From Cloeon dipterum (taxonomy: Eukaryota; Arthropoda; Insecta; Ephemeroptera; Baetidae), in the NCBI RefSeq assembly GCF_949628265.1, contig NC_088786.1, forward strand, positions 18,869,681-18,933,680: 64,000 nucleotides of DNA, in the 5' to 3' direction. The notes under the pieces are model-generated. The model searched no databases, had not been told where the DNA came from, and saw nothing but the letters and a program-made list of their open reading frames with translations. Shown here in pieces: positions 24,001-35,690 of this stretch. Position 1 is the first letter of the stretch, and each line of letters starts with the position of its first letter. The position numbers were made by a program, and so were the translations under genes.

Positions 24001-26962
24001 TTTTCTAGTTTTCCGCTCTGCTACGTTCGTGATATCACCAGGGAATACATCGAGAGTGATGCTATCGACGTTTTGCATGATATCAAAGCAAATTGAAACT
24101 TTAAAAACCGGAAAGGTCGCCAGATTTTGGCTGCTGCCTGCTGGAGAAAGTGTTTTTGCCGTCCAGAGTGCTTTGACTCCTGTGCTGGATGCGCGGCTCG
24201 CTGCAGTGTATTTACCTTTCTCCGCGCACAAGGTCACTGGGTTTATGGAACAAACCTGATCTGACTCAAACTTACTCACCAGGAATAAACGACTTTGCGG
24301 AAATTGCTGCGTTTTTTCTCTTCCGAAAATACACACTTCAGTGTACCACGAGAAAACTTTTAATTTTTTTGTTTAACTTCAAATCGACAAGATAGTTTAT
24401 ATTAGGTTCAGACAGTTCAATACACTTTACATCGCTAACTAAGTGAGTAAATTGCATTTCAAGCAAAGACTGACGGCCAGATGCTAATTACTGACGCGCC
24501 GGAATTTCTTTTGCTAACAAGAACTGTACGCTAAGAAGATTTTCATTAAGTACGCGTGAAATATTTTGATAGGACAGTCTACTTAACATCATACTCCCCG
24601 CTAGTATAATGTAAAACAGCTGTCTTAATTTCAGGCGTCATATTTAGAAAACAATTTGCACCGTGAGAAGTGTGGCTGACAACAATTTTCTCAAAACGGC
24701 AGGAGCGCTTGTAGCAGCCGCGAGGGACTTTAATTAACCTTTTGAACTGCTCCGTTTCGGCTATGGAGACGCGAGTGGCGAGGCCAATCTGAATTTCTCG
24801 CTCAGCAAACGCCTTTTGCAGTGCGTGTGTGTATGCCATATATCTAATTTACTAAATTCGCAGCTGCTCGTCTCGTTCTCCGGCAGGAATATATGTGAAG
24901 AATGTTTTAATTAATAGCTTCCTATTAGAAAGGTTTGTGATTATTATTTTATTGTGTGCTGCACACGGGCAGGCAGAACGTGAAAAAAGCGAGATTGCAC
25001 ATCACGCCCATCAATAATGAAAGTTGTAGGTAAGTGCCCGCACATCCATTTGCGCTTGAAACACGCTGTTTTGCATTGTAATGGGCATTACAGTGCAGCG
25101 CAGAATATACTAATTAACGTGAGGCATTGTGCTCCAGCCAAATGGACTTTCTACATTTGAAAATAACTCAATCCAGCAGTCGATTTGCATTTTTGATAAT
25201 GAGTTATGCATTCGAAATGTGAGTTAGTAATATTATAACATGTGCATGGCGCTCGTGCAAAGATTAATCTCAGTGCGAAAAGAGTTGTCGAAGAAAGTAT
25301 GTGAGGTGATTAATGAAATATGCGCACGTGGGAGAGAAAGAAGGAAGTTTGATTCGCCTGCCGAATGTGTACTTGTCATAAAACTGTTCATTTACTGGAA
25401 AATAATTTATTGGTCAGCCAGACACAGTTAATACATGTTTCTATCACGATCAGTTCTTTTCTAGGCGCGGTTCTGCTTCTGTCATTGCACTTCAAATATT
25501 GTTTCCTAGGAAGTATTGCGTATTATTCCAACTTAGTTAGGTGCGAATGGTAAAGGCTTTGAGATCTTAAGTTCTATCTTAAAATAAAATAATAATCTAG
25601 GGTTTAAATTTAGATTTCTTTCTTCTTAAACCTCTGTTCAGCACATATGCTGTGGGCTATAAACTCACCGGGTGCCAGTTACACCGCCGAGCGGATAACA
25701 TGGGGCCGGTGTGGCCGCAGGAAAGCTTGGGCCTAATGTGGCCATCTTTTCGCCTGAAAAGGTGCGAAAACCAGCTAGTGGCGAGTCATACCAGTTCGTT
25801 TTGAGCTATTTGAGCATTTTGAGTCACTTAATTAACATCCTTTTGCAACCTCTGACGATTGGATAGTCAGAAATAAGTTCCCCAAAATCCTGAAATATCT
25901 TCCATTGCCTTGATACTCCCCTTTTATCAATTAGTTAATATTTCCCTGCAAGTGTGTATTTTTAGCTATATTTCAAAAATAAACATTGCACTGGCGAGGA
26001 TCTGAATTAGGAGTTATGTGGGAAGAAGATAAAGTTCACGTCTACCCATCACATGTCGTGGAACGTGGAACTCGTTCGTTGCACAGCACGAGCTCAAACT
26101 CATTATTGGCAGACAGTAATGGACTTCTGTGCGGAAGAAGAGCGAGTGTGTGCGGTGTGCACGGCGGCGGACAATTGTGAACAAAGGCATAGTAAAAGTG
26201 GCCGACGTTGCAACAGTCGGGACTGCAAGTGGAGCCATACGAGCGCATAAAAGCAATCAACGATGCGAACGCAGACAGGAAAGCCAGCCAAACGGATGCT
26301 TTTCCTTCATTCTATCTGCGTTGCGAAAACGGCGTAATTTATTATGTAAGGCATCTGCTCTTGGTCCGCACGCCGCGGCGCTTTCTTTCACTTCCGAATA
26401 GCTCGCTTGCATAAATGAGCATTACGATTTTGGTGGCGGACGCGCATCACTGCGTGCTCTGCTCTCACGTCCGCAAAGTAACCACAAAGCTGAATCACTA
26501 ACTTTCTCGCCAACATTGAATGCATTTTAATCCGAAGAAAATATTTGTTATTCCGATTGCGGCCAATACATCGGTTCAAAAGTGCAGTTTAAACAAATGC
26601 TAGATTAATTTCATTAATATTCTATATGCACAATTTTTTTATTAATTCTAAACTGGCCGTAAAATCTTTCTCATACTATCTAAAGATTTATTTTCCTTTT
26701 TAACATCTGAAACTTATAGATACTGGTCTAATCTTTATCCCTTACGAGTTAAATTAATTTGAATGCCAGCAATATCGATGCAAGTTTGAACATTGTTTTT
26801 TTTCAACTAAACTAAAATTCACAACTTCTATAATGCATTATTCGAGTTTTGTTTCGTTTATGCGACCTACAAGGTTTCGTATCGTTTTTGTTATCTCGTC
26901 ACCTGAGTGTTTACAAGCTTATCATTTCCTTGGTGTGTGCCCGGGCCGTTCAGTTTCAAAGC

Positions 26963-28637
26963 ATGAGGTGGGCGAAAAGACCATTTTTCGCGGTGTTTGC
27001 CACTTTATTGGGCTACGTGGCTGTCGTGCTCCTATTTGAAAGCATAAAAAAAATTCAAGACAAGGTACGAGAGGAGTATTTGAAGCAAGGTGATGATGGA
27101 GTTTGGCAGAAAGTCGTAGGCACTAAGTAAGTTCCGAAAAAATGGATAAAAAAATGTTTCACTCACTAATGGGCGAAGATACGAGTTTTTGGTTTTCTCA
27201 GCGTACGTAGAAGACAGGGATATTGAGGTACAACATTCGTTCAAGACTCAACCAGCCGTTCGGATAGTCGGGGTTGGCAGACAAATACAAGGAAAGATGG
27301 CCGAGAGATTGTACTGCCGATTTTTGTACAACACCGACAAAACGAGCGGCGTGAATGAATCAGGAAGGTGACGACGGAAATTAAATGAATATCCACTCCA
27401 ATGTTTCTAACGATTTTAAAAATTTAAGTGTGCTGGGGAAAGCAGCATTGGTGCCGATAAAAGAGAACTGGGGTCTCAATTACACCGCCTGCTTCATATT
27501 TTGCAGCATCTCAAAAAATGGCACTATTCCATCCAGCGTGTCAATTTATTCAGAGGCATCCAGCAAGCGTTACCTTGAAACTCAGGACCTGAAAGATCTA
27601 AATGACTCCGGGAACCGATTATCGGTCCAAAACCGGAGAGCTGAAGATAGGAAAGTCACAACGGAGATCAATATGGCTGCATGTATCAACCCTATGCATA
27701 GCAACTTCAGCAGAGTCAGTTTAATTAATAATTTTCTTGTCTCAAATCCCTAAATCGCAATAAATAAATAAATATTAAGCTTCACATTTAAATCATTTTC
27801 CCCTACTATAAAAACCATATTGATATATAGCAAGGATTTTTTCAATTAATATTCTTTTGAATCCTTGGTCAGGTATGGCCGCTAATCGAATGGTTGGAGA
27901 TGAACAAGATGTTGGGCGTGTCACACTTTTACTTCTACAACCGCAGCATGGCACCGAATGTAAGTTGCGCCTTCAACCATTACATCAAGAAGGGCGAAGT
28001 AACCGTACTCGATTGGCGAACCAACCTGCCCAGATTCCTGGTGAGAACCAACGTGCAGATCAGGGACGGCAACATCTTTGCCGCCATGAACGACTGTCTG
28101 TACCGCGGAATGTTCAAGCACAAGTATTTGATGTTTGCCGACTTTGACGAGTTCCTCGTGCCGGAGGGGAAAGACGCAAACTTGCTTAAATTTGTTGAAA
28201 AGATATCAGCGAAGGAAAAGAAGGTGGCATCGTTTCTGTTTAAAAACACATTCTACTTTCTGGAGTGGCCAACCGATCCCAAGTACAAAGGTCTGGATCT
28301 GATCACGCAGACAAAGACTATAAGGCAAAAGGGGTTCGACCCGCCAATGTCGAGGTCAAAATATATAACCAAGCCAGAAAGAGTAACCATGGTGGGCAAC
28401 CACTTTGTCTGGGAAAACACAAACGGTGCGTGGACCTGGAAGGGGCTGAACGAAACAGAAGCCTCCAGCAGACACTACAGAATTTGTGAATTTCCGCCAG
28501 ATGTGTGTCGAAATCCCCAACGAGGAGAGAGAGACGCGCGGATGTGGGACTTTGAAAAGCAGTTGTCTGAAAAAATGAACCAAGTGCAGGAGGAGATTGG
28601 CAAAAAGTGTGGACTGGAGCGGATCAAAATGGTTTAG
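26963..28637 (+). CDS. Glycosyltransferase family 92 protein (type II Golgi enzyme)
   Basis: Four exons (26963-27126, 27179-27367, 27429-27714, 27873-28637) join in phase to give 467 residues ending in TAG. GT92 (DUF23) enzymes transfer sugars in the Golgi; the worm member GALT-1 adds galactose to core fucose of N-glycans. The protein starts with a short cytoplasmic tail and one membrane span (residues 8-25), a type II topology. The GT92 fold shows as EFLVFSAYVEDRD, KENWGLNYTACFIF, MAACINPMHSNFSRVWPLIE, then EMNKMLGVSHFYFYN. The metal-binding D-x-D site is FADFDEFLVP (Asp 303 and Asp 305), and HYR at 414-416 is the usual late motif. Length is normal for the family. All key motifs are present, so it should be active, but donor and acceptor sugars cannot be read from sequence. 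It lies inside the long intron of a minus-strand gene. Confidence 0.92.
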
Positions 28638-28716
28638 ACTGCCTTTTGCGCAACTGTGAAAAGTAATTTCGTTCTCAATATATTACTTAACGAGTGTTGT
28701 TTCCGAGTCATAAAAT

Positions 28717-28722
28717 ATTAAA
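28717..28722 (+). promoter_or_regulatory. Candidate poly(A) signal (ATTAAA) of the GT92 gene
   Basis: The common variant ATTAAA lies 79 nt after the GT92 stop codon, at a suitable distance. Confidence 0.4.
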
Positions 28723-31700
28723 GCCAGCCAATGAAATTCCGTTCTTTGCACGTGGAGTAAATTTTCGCTTCGATTTAATGAGCAACAAAGATATTGTCCG
28801 GTAAGATTAAATTGTTTAATGAGTAGCGAGGAAATTGTGAATTGCGCTGCTGGGCTTAGGACGTACGAGTTGACCAATCTATCAGCCGGCGGTGGTAATA
28901 ATTCACACCACAGCGGCTATGAATGCGGCAGAGCGGCTAATGAGAGAGCTTGCAACGGCACCACATTCGCGACTCGAACCAATGCTCAGCGAACTGAAAA
29001 AAAATATTTCCAACGCACAGCACTTTCAGTTTTGTCTTTATTTTAATCCCTTCGGAGGGGTTGCGCAAGTATGCAAAGCTCCTTTCGATCGGCCGTTGCG
29101 CAATGCAGGAGGAATTCATTTGACCCTTGGCCGGACGTCCCGCGCGCGCGAGACAAGAATTTCATTCCCATGAGTTGCAGGAAGAAAGAAAGAAAGTTGC
29201 GAGAGAGAAAGTGAGAGCAGATGACACTCGGCAGCGGCGGCGAATGCACTCTGACCGCTGCGTGCGCGGACAATATGCTGCTGCTGGGGAATGCGAAATT
29301 GAATTTTTGCCAGCTCCAATCGTGAAGCTATATAGGAGCGCCGACTTACTAACTTCCGTTAATGTTAATTCAGCCTTTACATGCGGCGTGCAGAAGATGG
29401 ATCTCAACCGATGAGAAGTTTCTCCGCGCCTTTTCATTCGCGGCAGATTGCCTCACTTTATTGTTCCGTCTCAGTTACATGCCGCGGAAAATTGACCACT
29501 CAGCAAAGCCAGAAGCGTGCCAAGTCACAGCTCAGCTCTATTTTTTTCGGCATTAGAAAACTTTTCGTTAGAAATAACCTTTTTAAAGTGGATTGATACG
29601 GCTACCTGAAGTATTTCTACAGTTTAATTTCAAATTTCGCCAACTTTCAGTGCTTTGACAATTTTTTAATTACATATGATTTGACTGCTCTCGTTGAAAT
29701 CAATCCAATGGTGTTATTTTGCCGAATCTTTGGTAATCAAAATTTGAAGTATGGGGAGACAGCTTAAATCTAGCCATTTGTAAAGAATGCTATCTTTCCA
29801 ACTAACACTCTTTTAGAAAAAAGTTGCAATGCTTCAGGTCCAAAATCCAATTAATCGAATTCTCAAGGATTAGTTAACGCTTCAGCAACAAGAGTTTTTG
29901 GGAGTTCTGAAGTATCAATCATCTTTTAGCTAGACACAATCAAACCGATTTTATTTTAATTTTGGGTGAACTAGTCTTTTTTGCAATCTCAGCCAATTAA
30001 TTTTTCTGAAACATTCAGGCTATCAAGGTTATCTATGGTTTGTGCCCTGAAGCATTAAGGTCACACCGCAATTCAAAACCGCACATTGGGCAACGTGAGG
30101 CGAAATATGTAATAGCTGCTCATGCAATGACTGAGCCCGCAATTTGCAGAAAAATGACATTTCGTATTCGCAGCAAGACGAGAAAAGTGCTATGTGATTA
30201 TATTCTTTCGCAAAATCAATCATCTCTAGTTCCAGCTGATCATCGTATAGAGCCGGTCGGAAATTGCTCAAAATTGGCCCCTTGTCGTTTGCAGTCCCTC
30301 TCGGTGAATAAAGTTGCACGCTCGTTTGCCGACACAATTATAATTGAATCGCCTTGTAAGGCGATGCGGGTGCTTTACCTGCTCGCGACATGGATCATTT
30401 GATAACAATTTGCAATAGATCTCGGCTACAGCCAATAAATTACACATTACATCTACTCCATATCTGCGTACAACCAGTGTTATTAAACAATGCAATAAAT
30501 TCTCTTGCTCAATGAAATGCATTCTTTGGTCACTCGCTTTGTCATTTTTTCCTATATTTCCAACTCGAACTGCTTTCTCGCGCTTTGCGGTTCTCAGGCC
30601 ATTTTTTCGACCCAAAGGCTTATTCAACGTATTGCACCCGGAAAACGAGCGCAGCATGAAACGACTGGAGCACAGTAGATATTGAATTACATTGTTAGAT
30701 GTGTGTAGAGATTCGTCCGCGAGCGAGAGATCAAACTATAAGCACGCTCTCCTGTCTGTCTGTATTTATTGCCGGTGCTGGACGCGTGTTTTCGCCGCTG
30801 GTGACACGATCCACGCAGATGTAAATTATTCTAATGAGCAGATATTGCCTTTCCAGACACCATATATGACATAACACCACGCGTATTCTCCGAGTCACAT
30901 GAGAAGTGCGTTCATTAGGTTGTATACGAAATAGGTGTTGTGTTGCACTTGAATCAGACAGTTATGCGTTTTGATCTAATTTCTGAAAGATATTTAATAT
31001 GCGTGTTTTGTGCTGAAAAAGAAAAGAAAATCATAGCTGTCAGAAAAATTTCTTTAATTCTGTTTATTAGAATGGAATATTGTGATTAACCTCTACGATT
31101 GAAATTGATCAGATTGTATAATCTAATTAGAAAATTAGGATTCCTAGGAAAAATTGACTTGGAATTTTCTATTCAAATTCTAGACTCTCCCGCAGTTGAA
31201 GCTAATGGCATCCTTGACGCACCACTAATTTTGCTAAGATCATAATAAGTGTAACCTAAGTTGGAGACCTTCCCACGGCTTCAAAATGTGATGCTATTAA
31301 ATTTCCAAAATAATTGCCCTCCAAATGTGTTTAAATTAGTTGAGGCAGAGCTTGCAAAATATGAAAGGTGAACCAAAATGTTGTTCTGCATCCAATAGTC
31401 AATCGAAATAGTATGATTTCTCCAATTTCCATTGGGAAATTGAGCGCACTTAAAAGATGGTGCAACGAAACAGATTTAATCTGCGCTGCTGAGGTCAAAC
31501 GTCTATCTCTTTCTCTCTTTCTTGGCAGCGAGCGAGACAAAGGAATACGTACTTGAGCGCATAATGTATAATTTGATTGGGTCTCTCTTTCATCAGCACC
31601 CAGCGTCTAATTCTCTCGTCACCGCTTCTGCATGTGTGTGTGTGTTGTACCCCTTCACGAGAGTTACGCGCGTTCTAATCCCCGGACAAGCAGCACACCA

Positions 31701-33409
31701 TTTTCAATTCATTGGGTAATTTGAGCTCATTGTTAGAGAAATCACGCCACATGCATTTAATGACCCCTCGAGCTGCTGGTGCGATGATGATGTTACATTG
31801 TTCCATTGGCAACCAGATTAGAACAAGACAAGTAGGCTCTCTGCGCGCTCTTGTGTCTATCGATTGCACGCTTATTTATTGCGCACAGCATTAACGGGGG
31901 TGTTGAAACGACGCAGTGTGACATTTTTATTGCCCAGCACTTGATTTTATGTTTGTATACAATTGCATCCTCGTCTCGCAGTGGATATCAATTAGCCAAC
32001 AATGGGTAATCCGCGTAAATCACATCCAAAGGATTAACTAGCTCATTGACACGCATCGCGAGAGAGGTGCGGGCAGATTTATTGATCACCCGCCATCTCT
32101 GCCTGTGGAAATGAAATCCGAGATGATAAAATCGGTTCAGTTTCGATTGCATTTGCGTGTAAAGCCTCTGGTACTTGAAAGGAAACAACGTCGTGATCTC
32201 AACAACCAAGGTTAGATGTTTTCAAAATCGGTCAAGTTAATCCTGCAGTTGAGAAGAGCTTTGTTTCATCTTTTCACGACAGAGGCAATAATTATTGGCA
32301 GTTATTGCATGGTAGCAAAAAGATAACTGAGCGTAATACAACTCAGGAGTTGGATATTTAAAATAGTTGAAAATTAATTGGAAGGTTATATTTTAAATTT
32401 ATCAGTTGATTATGGCATTCGTCTCTTTGCACAATGTATTCAAATTGTCATTTCTTGATCATTCAAGCAAATAAAAATTTCCAACGCCAACAATGAAATT
32501 TATATTAGTTTTACTCCTTTTAACATCGCTTCCATGAATTTTTGACCTCTCAAACATTCCTAAGCCTTGTCTGCTCCAGATGCAAATTTACCTCAATCAG
32601 CAATTTACATAAATCTTGATCACGCCGGCCAAGAACAGCGATTAATGTGAAATGTCAACCTGCTACTTCATCAGCTGACAAATCGGAGCGTTCACCTGGG
32701 CTGACGGCGGTATAGCGGCGGTGGCGGCGGGCGGAGAAAGGCGCAAAAATTCAGAACACCCGCATAATAAATAAAAGGGCAAAATCAGTCGGCGTGATAA
32801 ACGACGTGGCTCTTTCTTTCAGCGCGGCAATAAATAATAACAACTGGTCACATGTGGTCCCCGGCGCCCTACGTGCGACAAGAGAGATTTTGCCTTGCTC
32901 TCTCAGGTAAAAATCCGTTTCGAGTGCGTATTTGCTCGCGCGTAAGAGTTCGATCTTTACTTTCCCGGCCTGCGGCGAATCGACCATCCGGCCAGCATTT
33001 TTCTCGCTCTCATCGCTTCGAAAAACTTATAGGCTCGATTCCCTGGCACATCCATCAATTGAGCGGCCGACGAGACGTGTCTGCGCGCCGAGCAACGTCA
33101 TTAATAATCAACCTAGCGATATGCATGTCTACAGACTGGACAAATGTTAAAAGCTGGCGAGCTGGATGGAATAGAGTCATGCCGACTCTGTTCGTTTTAA
33201 ATCAATTCAGATGTTTTCCAACAGATGTGCAATAACTTTTGATATATTATACAGTGAGAGAGGTAACTCTAGCCTTGTTGATTGAAATGATTTAAAAATT
33301 ATGATTTGATTATTCCAGTGACACAAAAATGCTTTTAAAATGTTGAAGATTGTCTCCCTACTTGAAATCTTATTTTATTTCACAAATTAAATGTTTCCCC
33401 AAAAAGTGA

Positions 33410-33630
33410 TATACGCCGTTGGCTAGGTATCGGTGAGAGGAATCGGAATCTGCTTAGGAAAATATGGCCAGATAAGCGCTGTAAATTTTGGAGAAAATTA
33501 GCCAAAATTTAAATAAAACTCTAGCAAAATTATCTATAAGATTTAAATATGTATCCATTTTCTCCAAATAGTAACATATTGTCTAGGAAGATTTAAATTT
33601 CGAGATCTATCCAACGGGTGTAATAAGACA
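33410..33630. repeat. Inverted pair of dispersed-repeat ends
   Basis: At 33417-33450 the DNA reads CCGTTGGCTAGGTATCGGTG followed by AGAGGAATCGG. This is close to the reverse complement of the left end of the repeats at 35437 and 40488 (GATTCC-CTC-CG-GATCTATC-AACGG). At 33598-33630 the same word occurs on the plus strand (CGAGATCTATCCAACGG). The two form an inverted arrangement about 150 bp apart, which could be a small foldback element or two separate insertions. Confidence 0.4.
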
Positions 33631-35434
33631 CTTTTTGTGAAAACTCTTTGTTGCGAAATAAAATCAGATTTCAAGAAGGGAGCCTGTCACCATTTGAAAA
33701 GCATGCTAACTTTGCAGCCACTTTTCTCAAAGGTTTACTGTGCCACAAGGATTTTCCAGGGGTTTGCAGAATGATTTATCTTTTAAAGTCAAATTAATTG
33801 ATGCCTTTCAGAAAAGCATTTTATAATTAGTGCAGTATTTGTAAATAATAAGAAGGATCGAGAGTTAATTAAATGGATTTTGCTGCAAGAAATCTAAAAA
33901 AAATCATGAACGCATTCTCATAGAACAGAAAAAGTTTGTTGCGTTAAATGTGGATATATTCTCGCACACTGATCAAGGTACTCGACATTCGCGACATTTT
34001 TTTCATAAAAAAACAGTTAGGTCTGATTGGAAGGATATAAGTGCATTTCAGACCTTCCTGTATAACGTGAGATACTTCTGCTGGGAATGGCTTGATCAGA
34101 GTCATTTGTATCGAGCAATATGAATAATCAACTGCAATATTCTCCTGACGCGTGTTTCGCAAGAAACGCTACACGATGCCAATTAATAAACGACAGAATA
34201 GAGCTTTTCCGCCGTCACATTTCAAATAACATTAATTTATATGAGCACAATAAATTCAGCTTCTCTGTTCTATACTCTATGGGCGGTTTGAAGCGTGAGT
34301 TCATAACCTGTGACAATCAATCGGCAGAGAGAACGCGCCACCTGCGGCTCAGGCTAATTGATACTGCTCAATGGGAATGTGCATGGAATGTTTGTGTATT
34401 TATTACATAAATGGCAATTTCAATGATCTCGTAAAGCACATTCCAGGATATGGCAAAAGGCGAGAAAACAATAATTTAACTGTCATGCCCTTATTTGTGC
34501 CAAGTCTGAATTCCTGTTCAAAGCATCCTTGAGAGAAAAATCCGTCGTCAAATATGGCGCAGCCCACGTAAAAACAATATTGTCCCTATCTGTCATCATA
34601 AATCCAATGTCAGAGATTGTAGTTCGAGAGAGCGCTAAAATGTACAATGTAAATCGTCTCGTGAAAAATTATGCCTGTGCACCCATCACAAGATAATTCA
34701 CTTACAAGCGCGGCCTTGACAGTTAAAAGCTTGAGCAATTAATCTCTCGACGAAAATGTGGCGTGAGAAAGTAGAGCGGAAAGATTCCATGCTTGCTTTG
34801 CCAACGCGCAAAGCAGGTGATATAACTCGAGCTGCATGCACTTTTTGTCAACGTCTTACAAATAGGAAAACGACGCACGTCGCTGTTTTGCAACGAGAAC
34901 GAGAGACGCCGCTCTTGCGCACGTTTTCAATTTTCGTTCCCAAAAGCGCTGACATTTAGGCCTTGCGACACACCTTTGTGATCTGACTTCTGAGATTACC
35001 CTCTTCACCAAGCACGACTTTTTATAGATTATTAACTCTGAAACTGCACGCTTGCAAAACTGTGCATCTTGTGCACTTTTGCGTCATTTTTGTCTACCTC
35101 GTCTCATTGCAAGACCTAGATTTCGTGATAGGAAAATGTCACAGTAAAAAACTCTCTCGGAAAGTTTTGACATTATGATTCTTTAATTTAAAAATTTGAT
35201 TAGTAGGAGATAAGTTTAGGGAATCAATGATCAATTTTTTACTTGAGCAATTAAAATGTCAATACGTTTGAACTTGAAGATGGATTGATTTAGGGAAATC
35301 GATTCCTATAACATTACAATTAATTGCAGTTGATTAATATTTGTTTAAAATATTTACCTCCACAGAGCAGAGTGCAAATATATTACAAATTTCTCTAAAA
35401 ATGACAAAATTTGTAAAGGATTTTTTACGATTTC

Positions 35435-35690
35435 AATTCCCCTCGTCGCGATCTATCAAAACGGTTTGCGAGTTGTGAGTTAAATTTTCCCTGTGGAAAA
35501 TATACTTTGATTATCAATAGGGAAACAGTGCTTGGTTACCATATAAACTCTGCAGTTTTTTTTAAAAAAAAATTTAAACGTCGACCTGGTAAAATTATAG
35601 CTCCTTCCCAAATTTCAAAGTACATATATTAAAGTGGCAGGTATTTTTCTGTCAGAATTTTGGAGAATACATTCAATTTAAATGCCCCCT
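35435..35690 (+). repeat. Dispersed repeat family, copy 3
   Basis: It begins with TTCCCCTCGTCGCGATCTAT and proceeds through GGTTTGCGAGTTGTGAGTTA, GGAAACAGTGC, AAATTTAAACG, CGACCTGGTAAAATTATAGC, TCCTTCCCAAATTTCAAAG and TCAGAATTTTGGAGAATACA. The same order is found in copies 2 and 4. The copies are diverged, so the family is old or fast-decaying. It is non-coding. Confidence 0.6.

Larger units (their letters stand above)
16147..26962 (-). other. Long intron (3' half) of the secreted-protein gene
   Basis: This is the part of the 28.7-kb intron between the main exon and the nested GT92 gene. It is AT-rich with scattered GC-richer islets (for example 18120-18540, 19640-20100, 21030-21240, 25680-25790 and 26040-26480). 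It contains a CA microsatellite, one dispersed repeat and a perfect CRE palindrome at 21049-21056. Open frames are short and look random. I see no exon that would have to be inserted, but short ones could be missed. Confidence 0.45.

Noticed and set aside
32852-33235. 127-codon plus-strand frame in the long intron
   Set aside because: It starts in a GC-rich islet and has no family resemblance, no plausible promoter and no splice partner.
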